Below are positions 14,225-22,737 of a stretch of DNA of 34,532 bases, piece after piece. The notes under the pieces are model-generated. The model worked only from the letters and a program-made list of their open reading frames with translations. It searched no databases and was not told where the DNA came from. Position 1 is the stretch's first letter. The number at the start of each line of letters is the position of its first letter. The position numbers and the translations under genes were made by a program. Origin of the DNA: Eubacterium sp. (GTDB lineage: Bacteria > Bacillota > Clostridia > Lachnospirales > Lachnospiraceae); assembly GCA_017938215.1 (NCBI GenBank), contig JAGBBZ010000032.1:1-34532 (forward strand), read 5' to 3'.

Positions 14225-16117
14225 TTAATCCAACTCCACCGCTCCGGTATACAACTGATAATACCGTCCTTTCTGCTCCAGCAACTGCTTGTGGGTTCCT
14301 CGCTCGATGATTTCACCTTGCTCCAAAACCATAATACAATCTGCATTTCGCACCGTGGACAGACGGTGGGCGATAACAAATGTGGTACGATTTTTCATCA
14401 AACGCTCCATTCCGTGATCGATGTGCATTTCCGTTCGTGTATCCACCGAACTAGTCGCTTCGTCCAACACAAGAATCGGCGCCTTCGACACTGCCGCTCG
14501 AGCAATGTTTAGAAGCTGACGCTGTCCCTGACTCAAGTTAACTCCGTCGCCTTCCAGCATCGTATCATATCCATCTTCCAGACGCATGATAAAAGAATGG
14601 GCACTGGCAGTCTTGGCAGCCTGCTCCACTTCCTCGTCTGTGGCATCGGGACGACCGTATCGAATATTTTCCCGTACCGTCCCAGTGAACAAGTGGGTAT
14701 CCTGAAGTACCATGGCGATGTTACTACGAAGACTTTTTCTCTCATAACTCTTGATGTCTTTTCCATCGATGGTAATGCTTCCTTCTTGAATGTCGTAAAA
14801 ACGATTCAGCAAGTTGGTAATCGTGGTTTTTCCGGCACCTGTGGACCCTACAAACGCCACTTTCTGTCCGGCATGAGCGTAAAGGTCAATGTTTTTCAAA
14901 ATCACCTTATCCGGGTTGTAGCCGAAGGTGACATTTTCCATGATCACTTCGCCCTTCACATCGTCCATGACAATCGCATCCTGGGCATCCGCTTCTTCCG
15001 GTGCCTCATCCATCACTTTAAATACACGCTCTGCACCGGCAAGGGCAGAAAAGATCGTATTTACCTGCATGGAAATTTCATTGATCGGACGACTAAACTG
15101 ACGAGAAAAGTTTACAAATGCACTGAGTTCTCCCAAGGTAAGACGGCCAGCCAGACACAAAAGCCCACCGATGGAACCCGTCAAGCTATAACTAATCTGG
15201 CTGATATTTCCCATAACCGGTCCCATGATACCTCCGAAAAATTGTGCCTTAATCTGCTTCCCCTTCAAATCATCATTGAGTTCTGCAAATTCATTGATGG
15301 CACGTTCTTCGTGGCAAAATACCTTCACTACCTTCTGTCCTGTCACCGTTTCTTCGATGTAGCCGTTCAAGCGCCCAAGGGCCTCTTGCTGAAAACGATA
15401 ATACTTGGAACTTCGCTTCGCGATGGAACCGCAAGCCTTGATCATCAATGGTACAAGAAGGATAATCAATGTTGCCAACAGTGGATTCATACAATACATA
15501 ATGATAATGGTTCCTGTCACACTAATGAATCCTGACAAAAGTTGAACCACGGTATTGTTTAGCATTTCTCCCACCGCATCTACGTCATTGGTGAAACGAC
15601 TCATGACATCTCCCGTTGCATGGGTGTCAAAATATCGCACCGGTAATGTTTGCAAATGATCGAACAAATCCTTACGTAGCGTTTTCAGCGCACGCTGAGA
15701 TACACCAATCATAATTTTCTGTTGCATATAAGAGGCGATGACACCGATTCCATACACGCACAACATCGCCACCACACCGACAAGCAACGTCTGCACACCT
15801 GCCTGTATCAGCGCATCCGCTTCTGCTCCGACACCTGCTTTCAGCACTTTCTTTCCGCAAGATTCCACGTGATTGATAATCGGCACCAGCAAATAGGTAC
15901 CAGCCAAAGCGGACATACTGGTTAATATGGCACAGAACAACGCTGCCACCACTTTTCCCTTATCTTTCCCAAGGTATCCCAAAAGTCGCCCGATGGTTTT
16001 CTTCGCATCCTTTGGTTTTCCACCTGCCATAGCTCTGGCGCGGGCTCCCGGCCCTCCGCCTGGTCTACCCATTCCTCGCATTGGTGGTGGACCTGCTGGG
16101 GCTTTCATTCCACTCAT
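14225..16117 (-). CDS. ABC exporter half-transporter (subunit with canonical Walker B Glu)
   Basis: 630 aa: six membrane helices (about 57-340), then the ATPase. Walker A GSTGAGKTT (about 427-435), a non-consensus signature LSQGQRQ, and Walker B ILVLDEATSSVD with the catalytic Glu. The N-terminus is a Gly/Pro/Met/Arg-rich tail. It overlaps the partner gene by 4 nt (ATGA), with AGGAGGTG before the start. Together they form a heterodimeric type IV exporter like LmrCD, BmrCD or TM287/288. The degenerate signature here pairs with the Asp Walker B of the partner, making one degenerate ATP site. A multidrug substrate range is likely from the family and the MarR gene, not proven. Confidence 0.93.
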   Translation of the reverse strand: MSGMKAPAGPPPMRGMGRPGGGPGARARAMAGGKPKDAKKTIGRLLGYLGKDKGKVVAALFCAILTSMSALAGTYLLVPIINHVESCGKKVLKAGVGAEADALIQAGVQTLLVGVVAMLCVYGIGVIASYMQQKIMIGVSQRALKTLRKDLFDHLQTLPVRYFDTHATGDVMSRFTNDVDAVGEMLNNTVVQLLSGFISVTGTIIIMYCMNPLLATLIILLVPLMIKACGSIAKRSSKYYRFQQEALGRLNGYIEETVTGQKVVKVFCHEERAINEFAELNDDLKGKQIKAQFFGGIMGPVMGNISQISYSLTGSIGGLLCLAGRLTLGELSAFVNFSRQFSRPINEISMQVNTIFSALAGAERVFKVMDEAPEEADAQDAIVMDDVKGEVIMENVTFGYNPDKVILKNIDLYAHAGQKVAFVGSTGAGKTTITNLLNRFYDIQEGSITIDGKDIKSYERKSLRSNIAMVLQDTHLFTGTVRENIRYGRPDATDEEVEQAAKTASAHSFIMRLEDGYDTMLEGDGVNLSQGQRQLLNIARAAVSKAPILVLDEATSSVDTRTEMHIDHGMERLMKNRTTFVIAHRLSTVRNADCIMVLEQGEIIERGTHKQLLEQKGRYYQLYTGAVELD

Positions 16118-17856
16118 GCTGACACCTCCTCTTCCTTATCTTTCTGAGAATAATAAATCTCCTGATATTCTTCACAAGATTTCAATAATTCCTTGTGGGT
16201 TCCCTGCCCCACAATCTCACCTTCGTCCATAACTAAAATCCGGTCTGCACTCTCCACCGAAGAAATACGCTGCGCAATAATGAGCTTCGTCGTATCCTTC
16301 AAAGACGTATTAAAACTCCTACGAATCTCCGCCTCCGTAGCCGTATCCACCGCACTGGTGCTATCGTCAAGAATGAGGATTTTCGGCTTTTTCAACAACG
16401 CACGGGCGATACAAAGACGCTGCTTCTGACCTCCCGAAACATTGACACCACCTTGACCAAGCTCCGTCTCATAACCTTCTGTAAAGGACGTAACAAACCC
16501 ATCCGCTTGCGCGTAACGTGCCATCTCAAACACTTCTTCATCCGTAGCAGTTTCATCTCCCCAGCGAAGATTTTCCATAATCGTACCAGAGAACAATGTA
16601 TTTTTCTGAAGCACCATTGCCACACCATCACGAAGATTCTTCAAGGAATATTCTTTCACATTGACGCCATCCACCAAAATTTCTCCTTCATCCGCATCAT
16701 AAAGGCGAGGAATCATCTGCACAAGAGACGTTTTTCCCGAACCGGTAGAACCGATAATCCCGATGGTCTCCCCCGGATTGGCAGTAAAGGAAATATGCTT
16801 CAACACATTATTTTTGTGCTTCTTATAATAACGGAAACTCACGTCGCGAAACTCGATGCGACCACTCTCCACACGACGTTCTTTCTCCGTTGCTTCTTGG
16901 TCATTTAAATCAATTTTTGCTTCCAGCACTTCCTTAATACGTTTGGATGACGCCAAGGCACGAGATCCCTGAATCATAATCATTCCCATCATCATCAAAG
17001 ACATCAAAATCTGGGTAACATATGTCGTAAATGCTGTCAAATGCCCGATTGGCATATCCCCGATTATAATTCGATTTCCGCCAATCCATACCACCGCCAA
17101 CGTGGTAATGTTCATTGCCAATGTCATAATTGGCATATTTAAAATAACCACTTTTAACGCGCGCAAACTCTTATCCATGAGTTCTTCATTGGCTTCGTTA
17201 AAGGTCTCTTTCTCAAAATCATCTCGTACGAAGGATTTGACAACGCGAACATTGGTGATATTTTCTTGAATCCGGGAGTTCAAACCATCGATTTTCTTCT
17301 GCATAATGTCAAATCGCGGAAATGCCGTCTTCATTACAAGTACCAACGCAATTACCAAAAGTGGAATTACGACACCCAGCACAACCGCAAGGCTGGCATT
17401 CAGACGAAACGCCATGATGAGTCCACCAATCAGCATTCCCGGGGAACGCAACATCATTCGCAAAATCATCATAACCACATTTTGCATATTGGTAATATCG
17501 TTTGTCAATCGAGTAACAAGAGAACCTGTGGAAAATTTTTCGATATTTGCAAAAGAAAACTCCTGCACTTTTTGAAACACATCTTTCCGAAGAGCTGCGG
17601 CAAAATTCACCGACGCTTTCGTTCCAAAATAAGCTCCCATAACGCCACCAAACATCATGATCAGCGCCAAAATAACCATCATAATTCCTCGGGATATGAT
17701 GAATTCTTTTCCGGCACCGCCTTCCACTCCATAGTCAATAATGGATGCCATGAGGGTTGGCATAAACACGTCACCCACTACTTCTACAATCATAAAAATC
17801 GGTCCCAAAATAAACGCCGATAAGTAGGGAGTAATATACTTCTTATATGTACTCAT
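16114..17856 (-). CDS. ABC exporter half-transporter (subunit with degenerate Walker B)
   Basis: 580 aa: six membrane helices (about 15-310) and an ATPase domain. Walker A GSTGSGKTS (about 372-380), consensus signature VSGGQKQ, and Walker B ILILDDSTSAVD, in which Asp replaces the catalytic Glu. This is the usual asymmetry of heterodimeric exporters. It sits between marR (17-nt gap) and the partner gene (4-nt overlap) in one operon ending at the terminator at 14164. GGAAGG precedes the start codon. Confidence 0.93.
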   Translation of the reverse strand: MSTYKKYITPYLSAFILGPIFMIVEVVGDVFMPTLMASIIDYGVEGGAGKEFIISRGIMMVILALIMMFGGVMGAYFGTKASVNFAAALRKDVFQKVQEFSFANIEKFSTGSLVTRLTNDITNMQNVVMMILRMMLRSPGMLIGGLIMAFRLNASLAVVLGVVIPLLVIALVLVMKTAFPRFDIMQKKIDGLNSRIQENITNVRVVKSFVRDDFEKETFNEANEELMDKSLRALKVVILNMPIMTLAMNITTLAVVWIGGNRIIIGDMPIGHLTAFTTYVTQILMSLMMMGMIMIQGSRALASSKRIKEVLEAKIDLNDQEATEKERRVESGRIEFRDVSFRYYKKHKNNVLKHISFTANPGETIGIIGSTGSGKTSLVQMIPRLYDADEGEILVDGVNVKEYSLKNLRDGVAMVLQKNTLFSGTIMENLRWGDETATDEEVFEMARYAQADGFVTSFTEGYETELGQGGVNVSGGQKQRLCIARALLKKPKILILDDSTSAVDTATEAEIRRSFNTSLKDTTKLIIAQRISSVESADRILVMDEGEIVGQGTHKELLKSCEEYQEIYYSQKDKEEEVSA

Positions 17857-17873
17857 ATTACATTCCTTCCTTT

Positions 17874-18344
17874 CTATTTTTCGGATAAGTTTTCATAAAT
17901 TCGTTTTAGATAAGACCGCAATTGCACCAATTCTTCTTCGGAAAAATCGAGAATCGCCTGTGTATCAATGGCTTCAAAAATCGTTCGGCTTTTTTCCACC
18001 ACTTCTTTTCCTTTGTCCGTCAATGTCACAAATTTCGCGCGACTATCTTCTGCTTTTGCCGTCTTTTGAATATACCCGTCTCGTTCCAATTTTTTCAATG
18101 AAACCGCTAACGTAGCTGTAGACACTTCCAATGCCTTTGCCAACTCCACTTGAGATTGGTACTCATTTCTGGAAAGTACCATCAACGTACGATGTTGCGC
18201 CCGATGAAGTCCGGTTCCTTCAAAGGCTTTTTCTACTTTTGCCCGATGAAGCCGATTCGCCGAAATCATTGCCTTCATCGGATTCGCCTCACGGAGATAT
18301 GCCTCTTCGCTCATCTCCCAACAACTCTCTGGTCCGTATTTCAT
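17874..18344 (-). CDS. MarR-family repressor of the ABC exporter
   Basis: 156 aa starting MKYGPESCWEM; AGGAG is 7 nt before this ATG, while the upstream ATG at 18374 has poorer spacing. The winged helix-turn-helix runs about 50-115: QSQVELAKALEVSTATLAVSLKKLERDGYIQK is the recognition part, and DSRAKFVTLTDKGKEVV the wing. Helices at both ends form the dimer. It leads the operon with both exporter genes, and two identical palindromes overlap its transcription start, so ligand-released autorepression is the likely mode. The inducer is unknown. Confidence 0.92.
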   Translation of the reverse strand: MKYGPESCWEMSEEAYLREANPMKAMISANRLHRAKVEKAFEGTGLHRAQHRTLMVLSRNEYQSQVELAKALEVSTATLAVSLKKLERDGYIQKTAKAEDSRAKFVTLTDKGKEVVEKSRTIFEAIDTQAILDFSEEELVQLRSYLKRIYENLSEK

Positions 18345-18404
18345 TTTCTTGCTCCTGTTCTTGTTTTCATACATTGGTCCTGAATCGTTACTTTTAAAAA
18401 ATAA

Positions 18405-18431
18405 TTAGCATGCTAACAATTAGCATGCTAA
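18405..18431. promoter_or_regulatory. Double palindromic MarR operator
   Basis: Two copies of the perfect 12-bp palindrome TTAGCATGCTAA (18405-18416 and 18420-18431), centres 15 bp apart. The second extends to a 16-bp palindrome (18418-18433). They cover the predicted transcription start of the marR operon. This spacing would place two dimers on nearly opposite faces, about 1.4 turns apart. Confidence 0.85.
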
Positions 18432-18437
18432 TTAACT

Positions 18438-18465
18438 ATTATACTCTTTATTCTTATGTTGTCAA
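18438..18465 (-). promoter_or_regulatory. marR-ABC operon promoter
   Basis: On the minus strand, a perfect TTGACA (18460-18465), a 16-bp spacer and a perfect TATAAT (18438-18443). The operators lie immediately downstream, fitting repression of a strong promoter. Confidence 0.88.
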
Positions 18466-18600
18466 CGAAAAAATCATTCCTTTTTTCAATTCAACATCCC
18501 TATCCTTTCTCATAAAAATAATTTGCTCCATTATAAATAAACATTTTGCATTTGTAAAGAAAGAATTCATAAAAAAGGTGCACAAAAAGAAGTTCTATGG

Positions 18601-18606
18601 TATACT
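18601..18606 (+). promoter_or_regulatory. -10 element for the GGDEF gene
   Basis: TATACT preceded by TGG, an extended -10. No convincing -35 is seen (GTGCAC at the 17-bp position). It lies 41 bp before the ATG. Confidence 0.45.
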
Positions 18607-18646
18607 TATAGCAGCTACATTGATATACAGATTGGAGGAGATAGAC

Positions 18647-20575
18647 ATGTTTGGTAATGGTAGAAAAACAATTGGTGTTATCATCTGTGATATTACAATC
18701 GACTACTCGTCTAAGGTTTGCCAAGCAATATCTTCTTATGCTCGAAAAAAGGATTATAACATAGCATTTTTCACTTATTTTACCAGTTTTGGAACCGAGA
18801 CGAGAAACGGGCGTGGTGAAGCAAGCATCATTCATCTCATCCCGTACGAAAAATTAGATGCAGTCATCTTTTGCTATGATACGATGATCAATGACGAACG
18901 ACGTGTACAACTGATTTTGGATGAAATGAAAACGCGTTGTGGGTGTCCCATCGTCACATTTCGCCATGACACCGGAACATACCCTTGCGTTCTTGTGGAT
19001 CCCACACACACCATAGAAGAATTGGTGTATCATATGATTGATAAACATCATAAAACTCGTATCGCTTTTATGAGTGGACCCGCCGAACATCCAGACACCA
19101 TTACACGTTTGCAAGACTATAAAATTGCCCTTAAAAATCGAGGCATTCCCTATGAAGAACGCTTGGTATTTGAAGGCGATTTTTGGACGGACAAAGCAAA
19201 AGATGCTGTCCGATACTATACAAAAGAGTTAGAGGAATGTCCCGAGGCTATTATATGTGCCAACGACTATATGGCAACTTCTGTCATTGACGAATTGGTG
19301 TTGCAAGGTTTTCATATTCCCGGTGACATTGCCGTTACCGGCTATGATGATATCGAAGAGGCATCCTTATCGGTAACACCTGTTACTACGGTTTTTGTCC
19401 CTGTAGAGGAAATGGTACAACAAGGAATGCGCATAATTGAACATATGTGGGAAGGCATCGACGTACCTCGTATAAATTATGTCCGTGCACAAATCCGCAT
19501 TCGTAATTCATGCGGCTGTCACAAAATCAGCGAAACAGATTTGTACGTACAACGAATTCTCAAATCACAAGCAGATGCAAGATCCGCCATCTTGATGAAA
19601 AACAATAACTACATGTTTGTACACTTGTCGGATTTGGATACGCTGGATAACATTGAAAATCAAGTTCGAATTTTGAAATGTCCACAACTCTTTATTCGAA
19701 ATTTCTTCATTTGCTTGGGAAAATTAGAGGGAAACGATTACTTGAAATTCCGTTCTGCGGAGCCAGGGTTTCCGCCTCAGACAAAGGCAGTCGGTGCGGT
19801 ACTAAACCACACCATCATTTCAACTGAAGTATTTCAGACCAGCGACTTGCTTCCGGCAGAAGCCAGCGAAGACAAGCCAATGATTTATTACTTCTATCCA
19901 TTGCATAAAAATGAATTTACATTTGGATATTTTGCAACCGCTTACGAGAAAGACAACGCTTGCGACCATTCTTTTTTGCAATGGCTCTCCATCCTTGGAA
20001 ATACATTGGAAATGATACGAATCAAGCAAAAAAATCAAGGTCTCTTAAACGAATTAAAAGAATTGTATGTTCAAGATGCCTTGACTGGTCTACTGAATCG
20101 AAGAGGGTTTGATCGTACTTCACAGGAGTTCTATAGCGAAGCAAAAAAAGAACAGCAGAACTTCTTTATCATCGCCATTGACATGGATAATCTAAAAATC
20201 ATCAACGATCAATTTGGCCATAAAAACGGTGATATTGCATTGAAGACAGTGGCCACAGCTATGAAAGAAGTCGCCCGAGAGCAAGATGCATGTGCTCGCG
20301 TAGGCGGAGATGAATATAATATCACTGGCATCGGTTTGACGGAAGAACAGGTATCCGATACCATACAATCATTTCAAAATTGCTTAAGAAACTTTAATGA
20401 AACAAGTAACCTACCTTATCTGGTTCATGCCAGCGTGGGCTACTATTTATGGGAGCCAGGCGACACAAAAGATTTGGAAAGTTGCGTTATAGCTGCCGAC
20501 GCTCATTTATATGAACACAAACGGCAGAGAAAGGAACGTGGAGAGTGCCAAGCTCTTCGCACCACGCCATCCTAG
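18647..20575 (+). CDS. Diguanylate cyclase with LacI-type ligand-binding sensor domain
   Basis: 642 aa starting MFGNGRKTIGVII; GGAGGAG is 7 nt before the ATG. Residues about 8-290 resemble the periplasmic-binding-like sensor of LacI repressors (IGVIICDITIDYSSKVCQAI...AIICANDYMATSVIDELVLQGFHIPGDIAVTGYDD) but with no helix-turn-helix and no signal peptide, so it is cytosolic. A middle region (about 300-470) is less clear. The end is a GGDEF domain: DALTGLLNRRGF, then FFIIAIDMDNLKIINDQFGHKNGD, and the active loop GGDEY at 553-557. No RxxD inhibitory site is seen. It likely makes c-di-GMP in response to a sugar-like ligand. It is divergent from the marR operon. Confidence 0.9.
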   Translation: MFGNGRKTIGVIICDITIDYSSKVCQAISSYARKKDYNIAFFTYFTSFGTETRNGRGEASIIHLIPYEKLDAVIFCYDTMINDERRVQLILDEMKTRCGCPIVTFRHDTGTYPCVLVDPTHTIEELVYHMIDKHHKTRIAFMSGPAEHPDTITRLQDYKIALKNRGIPYEERLVFEGDFWTDKAKDAVRYYTKELEECPEAIICANDYMATSVIDELVLQGFHIPGDIAVTGYDDIEEASLSVTPVTTVFVPVEEMVQQGMRIIEHMWEGIDVPRINYVRAQIRIRNSCGCHKISETDLYVQRILKSQADARSAILMKNNNYMFVHLSDLDTLDNIENQVRILKCPQLFIRNFFICLGKLEGNDYLKFRSAEPGFPPQTKAVGAVLNHTIISTEVFQTSDLLPAEASEDKPMIYYFYPLHKNEFTFGYFATAYEKDNACDHSFLQWLSILGNTLEMIRIKQKNQGLLNELKELYVQDALTGLLNRRGFDRTSQEFYSEAKKEQQNFFIIAIDMDNLKIINDQFGHKNGDIALKTVATAMKEVAREQDACARVGGDEYNITGIGLTEEQVSDTIQSFQNCLRNFNETSNLPYLVHASVGYYLWEPGDTKDLESCVIAADAHLYEHKRQRKERGECQALRTTPS

Positions 20576-20590
20576 GTTTTATGGGACATT

Positions 20591-20670
20591 AATGTGAATG
20601 TGAACAACACTTTAACAAATCGTTCACAAAATTTCGTCAAAATGAACATTCTTTATTCACATTTTTATTT
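20591..20670 (+). terminator. Composite terminator after the GGDEF gene
   Basis: AATGTGAAT/ATTCACATT (20591-20599 with 20655-20663) encloses GTGAAC/GTTCAC (20600-20605 with 20622-20627), followed by TTTATTTTAT. The loop is large, so strength is uncertain. Confidence 0.45.
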
Positions 20671-20843
20671 TATACTAAGTTCATAAGTTAAGAACAAACG
20701 AAACAACAACTTAACTTATACCCCATAACCTTTTGGCAATTTTCTTATTTTGATATTTTTTCATAAAACTCCTCTTTCAGATAAAGGACTGCGACGGCGG
20801 TCCTTTATCGCGTTATAAGGAATTTTCATAGGAGGGATCGCAA
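20671..20843 (+). other. Hairpin-rich leader of the Cys-rich small gene
   Basis: A possible -10 TATACT (20671-20676) without a good -35. Then ATAAGTTAAG/CTTAACTTAT (20683-20692 with 20710-20719), and a strong 10-bp hairpin GATAAAGGAC/GTCCTTTATC (20780-20789 with 20800-20809) ending 34 nt before the ATG. No T-run follows it, so it looks like a leader element rather than a terminator. It does not match the c-di-GMP riboswitches I know. Confidence 0.4.
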
Positions 20844-21218
20844 ATGAATCTTTGGGACCAAATCGACATCACCACGGAAACCAAATACCCTTGGGACAAG
20901 ACACCGGGAAAAAACCGTTCTGACGACGGCAAGGAAATCACCTATGTCACCGCTGGAAGCCAACTTCTCCTAACGACAAAAGAAGGCACCCAAACGACAT
21001 GGGCACCTTCCCTGTATCAAAGTTGTATGAACTTGGAGCAAAAAGAAATCCGAACATTGACGGTGACGGTGCGAGGGGATGAACTCCACCTGCAGACACG
21101 CTACCAGGATTGTTCTGTCAATCTTTCAGAAGTGTCGGTGCAAATCACATCGTGGGCGCCTGTCCAGAAGAAAAGTGACTGCCGCCAGTGTACGAATTGT
21201 GGGCGGTGTAGCTGGTAA
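20844..21218 (+). CDS. Small Cys-rich hypothetical protein
   Basis: 124 aa, family not recognised. AGGAGG is 8 nt before the ATG, a strong reason to accept it. The body is hydrophilic and beta-rich (EIRTLTVTVRGDELHLQTRY) and the C-terminus ends with a compact Cys cluster CRQCTNCGRC (about 113-122), perhaps a metal site. There is no signal peptide or membrane segment. It follows the diguanylate cyclase on the same strand, 268 nt away with a possible terminator between, and converges on the ABC cassette with only 3 nt between stop codons. Confidence 0.72.
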   Translation: MNLWDQIDITTETKYPWDKTPGKNRSDDGKEITYVTAGSQLLLTTKEGTQTTWAPSLYQSCMNLEQKEIRTLTVTVRGDELHLQTRYQDCSVNLSEVSVQITSWAPVQKKSDCRQCTNCGRCSW

Positions 21219-21221
21219 CTT

Positions 21222-21869
21222 TTACTCCATTTTTCTTGATTTTGCTACGCCTAGGATCCAAAATATGAGGCCGGCTAGGATGAATTTGAAGTAGCTTGAG
21301 TAATTTTCATCATACGGCGCCTCTTGCAATACAGTGAACTGTAACGGCGTAAATAATTTCACAAATCTCTCATCCTTAAATGTGTAATTGGAAATGGTAC
21401 TGTAAAGCATTACAAGTAGCATGGATACCGTGACACTTTTTGTATAGTAATTTAGAAAATAACAAAATCCTCCCATAAAGAAAGCGATAATCACTAATTG
21501 TACATATAAATCATATCGAGCAATTGCCCAAAAATCTTCTACTTTCAAATACAAAACAGGGATGTAACAAATCGAATTTATGATCCAAAATAGTACCGCA
21601 CCCAAAAACGTATGTTTCCCTAAAAGTAAGACTTCTCTTCCATCCCCTTCGATATACTCCTTTAAAATCAAGTAAATCCACCATGTAGACAAGAAAGGAA
21701 CTAGAAGATAGCCCATTTCCTCTACCGCGTTCAACGGAGAAAAATCCGAACTATAAGACTTCACCCACACGTACAACGGAATGATACCATAATATCCGAT
21801 AAAAGGGACCAGAAATAGCGTTCGCATACCTTTTATTTGAAGCCATAGTCTTTCAAATAACTGAATCAT
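21222..21869 (-). CDS. ABC-2 type permease-like membrane protein
   Basis: 215 aa with about six hydrophobic segments (roughly 17-36, 50-70, 84-107, 120-140, 145-163, 192-210). It follows the ABC ATPase gene by 10 nt, with AGGAGGTGCGAG before the ATG, so it is probably the second membrane component of that transporter. There is no catalytic motif. It is AT-rich like the rest of this cassette and unlike the housekeeping genes to the left. Confidence 0.75.
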   Translation of the reverse strand: MIQLFERLWLQIKGMRTLFLVPFIGYYGIIPLYVWVKSYSSDFSPLNAVEEMGYLLVPFLSTWWIYLILKEYIEGDGREVLLLGKHTFLGAVLFWIINSICYIPVLYLKVEDFWAIARYDLYVQLVIIAFFMGGFCYFLNYYTKSVTVSMLLVMLYSTISNYTFKDERFVKLFTPLQFTVLQEAPYDENYSSYFKFILAGLIFWILGVAKSRKME

Positions 21870-21879
21870 CTCGCACCTC

Positions 21880-22737
21880 CTACAACCCTTTTATTGTCAT
21901 CATATAGCCATCTTCGATGGTAGGTTCCATGTAAGGAAATTCCATTTCATCCTGCTCCCCAGATACCAATACGCGATAAAAGATTTGACCTTGCTCTTCG
22001 TATTGCTTTTCAATGTAAAAGTCTCCAGAGATTTTCGATTCCTCTCCCTTTTTACAAGAAATAACATGTTTTCTAGCAAGTTCTTTTAACTCTTCACAGG
22101 TTTTAATACAACATATTTGCCCATTATTCATGACGATTACTTTCTCACAACAAGCCTCGATATCTTCCACAATATGGGTAGATATGATAACCACTTCATT
22201 GGTTCCAAATCCCGAAATAACATTCTTAAATCGCATACGCTCTTCCGGGTCAAGACCAGCAGTTGGCTCATCAAACAATATCACATCCGGTTGATTCAAT
22301 AACGCCTGTGCCACACCGATTCGTCGCATCATTCCACCAGAAAGTTTTCCGCATGCTTTCTTTGCGTTTCCTTCCATATTAACAGCCTTTAAGCATCTTG
22401 TAATCTCTTCTTTGCGCCTCGCTCGCGGCACATCCTTCAAATTGCAAAAATATTGCATGGCATCATATACCGTTAATTCTTTAAATAGTCCAAATGACTG
22501 TGGCAAATATCCAACATTTATTTTCTTATTCTTTTTGACTGGAATATCATTCACCAATATCTCTCCCCCTGTCAAAGAATACAAATTCGTTATGCAACGC
22601 ATCAGCGTCGTCTTTCCTGCACCATTTGGACCTAACAATCCATAAATTCCTTGATCAATTTCACAATCTATATTTTTTAAAATTGGTTTCTTGCCAAACT
22701 TTTTACTTACGTTTTTTAACTCAATCAACTTCTTCAT
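21880..22737 (-). CDS. ABC transporter ATP-binding protein
   Basis: 285 aa starting MKKLIELKNVSKKFG; this start is chosen because the domain begins there and GGAAAG lies 7 nt upstream. Walker A GPNGAGKTT (about 36-44), Q-loop LPQSFG, signature LSGGMMRR, Walker B VILFDEPTAGLD and switch His in STHIV are all present, so it should hydrolyse ATP. The C-terminal ~75 residues are an accessory region seen in ABC-2 drug or peptide transporters. It overlaps the upstream large permease by 17 nt. It probably powers export of, or immunity to, the secreted peptide encoded upstream; this is inferred. Confidence 0.92.
   Translation of the reverse strand: MKKLIELKNVSKKFGKKPILKNIDCEIDQGIYGLLGPNGAGKTTLMRCITNLYSLTGGEILVNDIPVKKNKKINVGYLPQSFGLFKELTVYDAMQYFCNLKDVPRARRKEEITRCLKAVNMEGNAKKACGKLSGGMMRRIGVAQALLNQPDVILFDEPTAGLDPEERMRFKNVISGFGTNEVVIISTHIVEDIEACCEKVIVMNNGQICCIKTCEELKELARKHVISCKKGEESKISGDFYIEKQYEEQGQIFYRVLVSGEQDEMEFPYMEPTIEDGYMMTIKGL

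Noticed and set aside
14597-15535. 312-codon plus-strand frame
   Set aside because: Antisense to the ABC exporter gene, which has complete ABC motifs; composition is that of a shadow frame.
20671-20843. c-di-GMP riboswitch after the GGDEF gene
   Set aside because: The hairpins lack the conserved GEMM core and GNRA tetraloop-receptor features.
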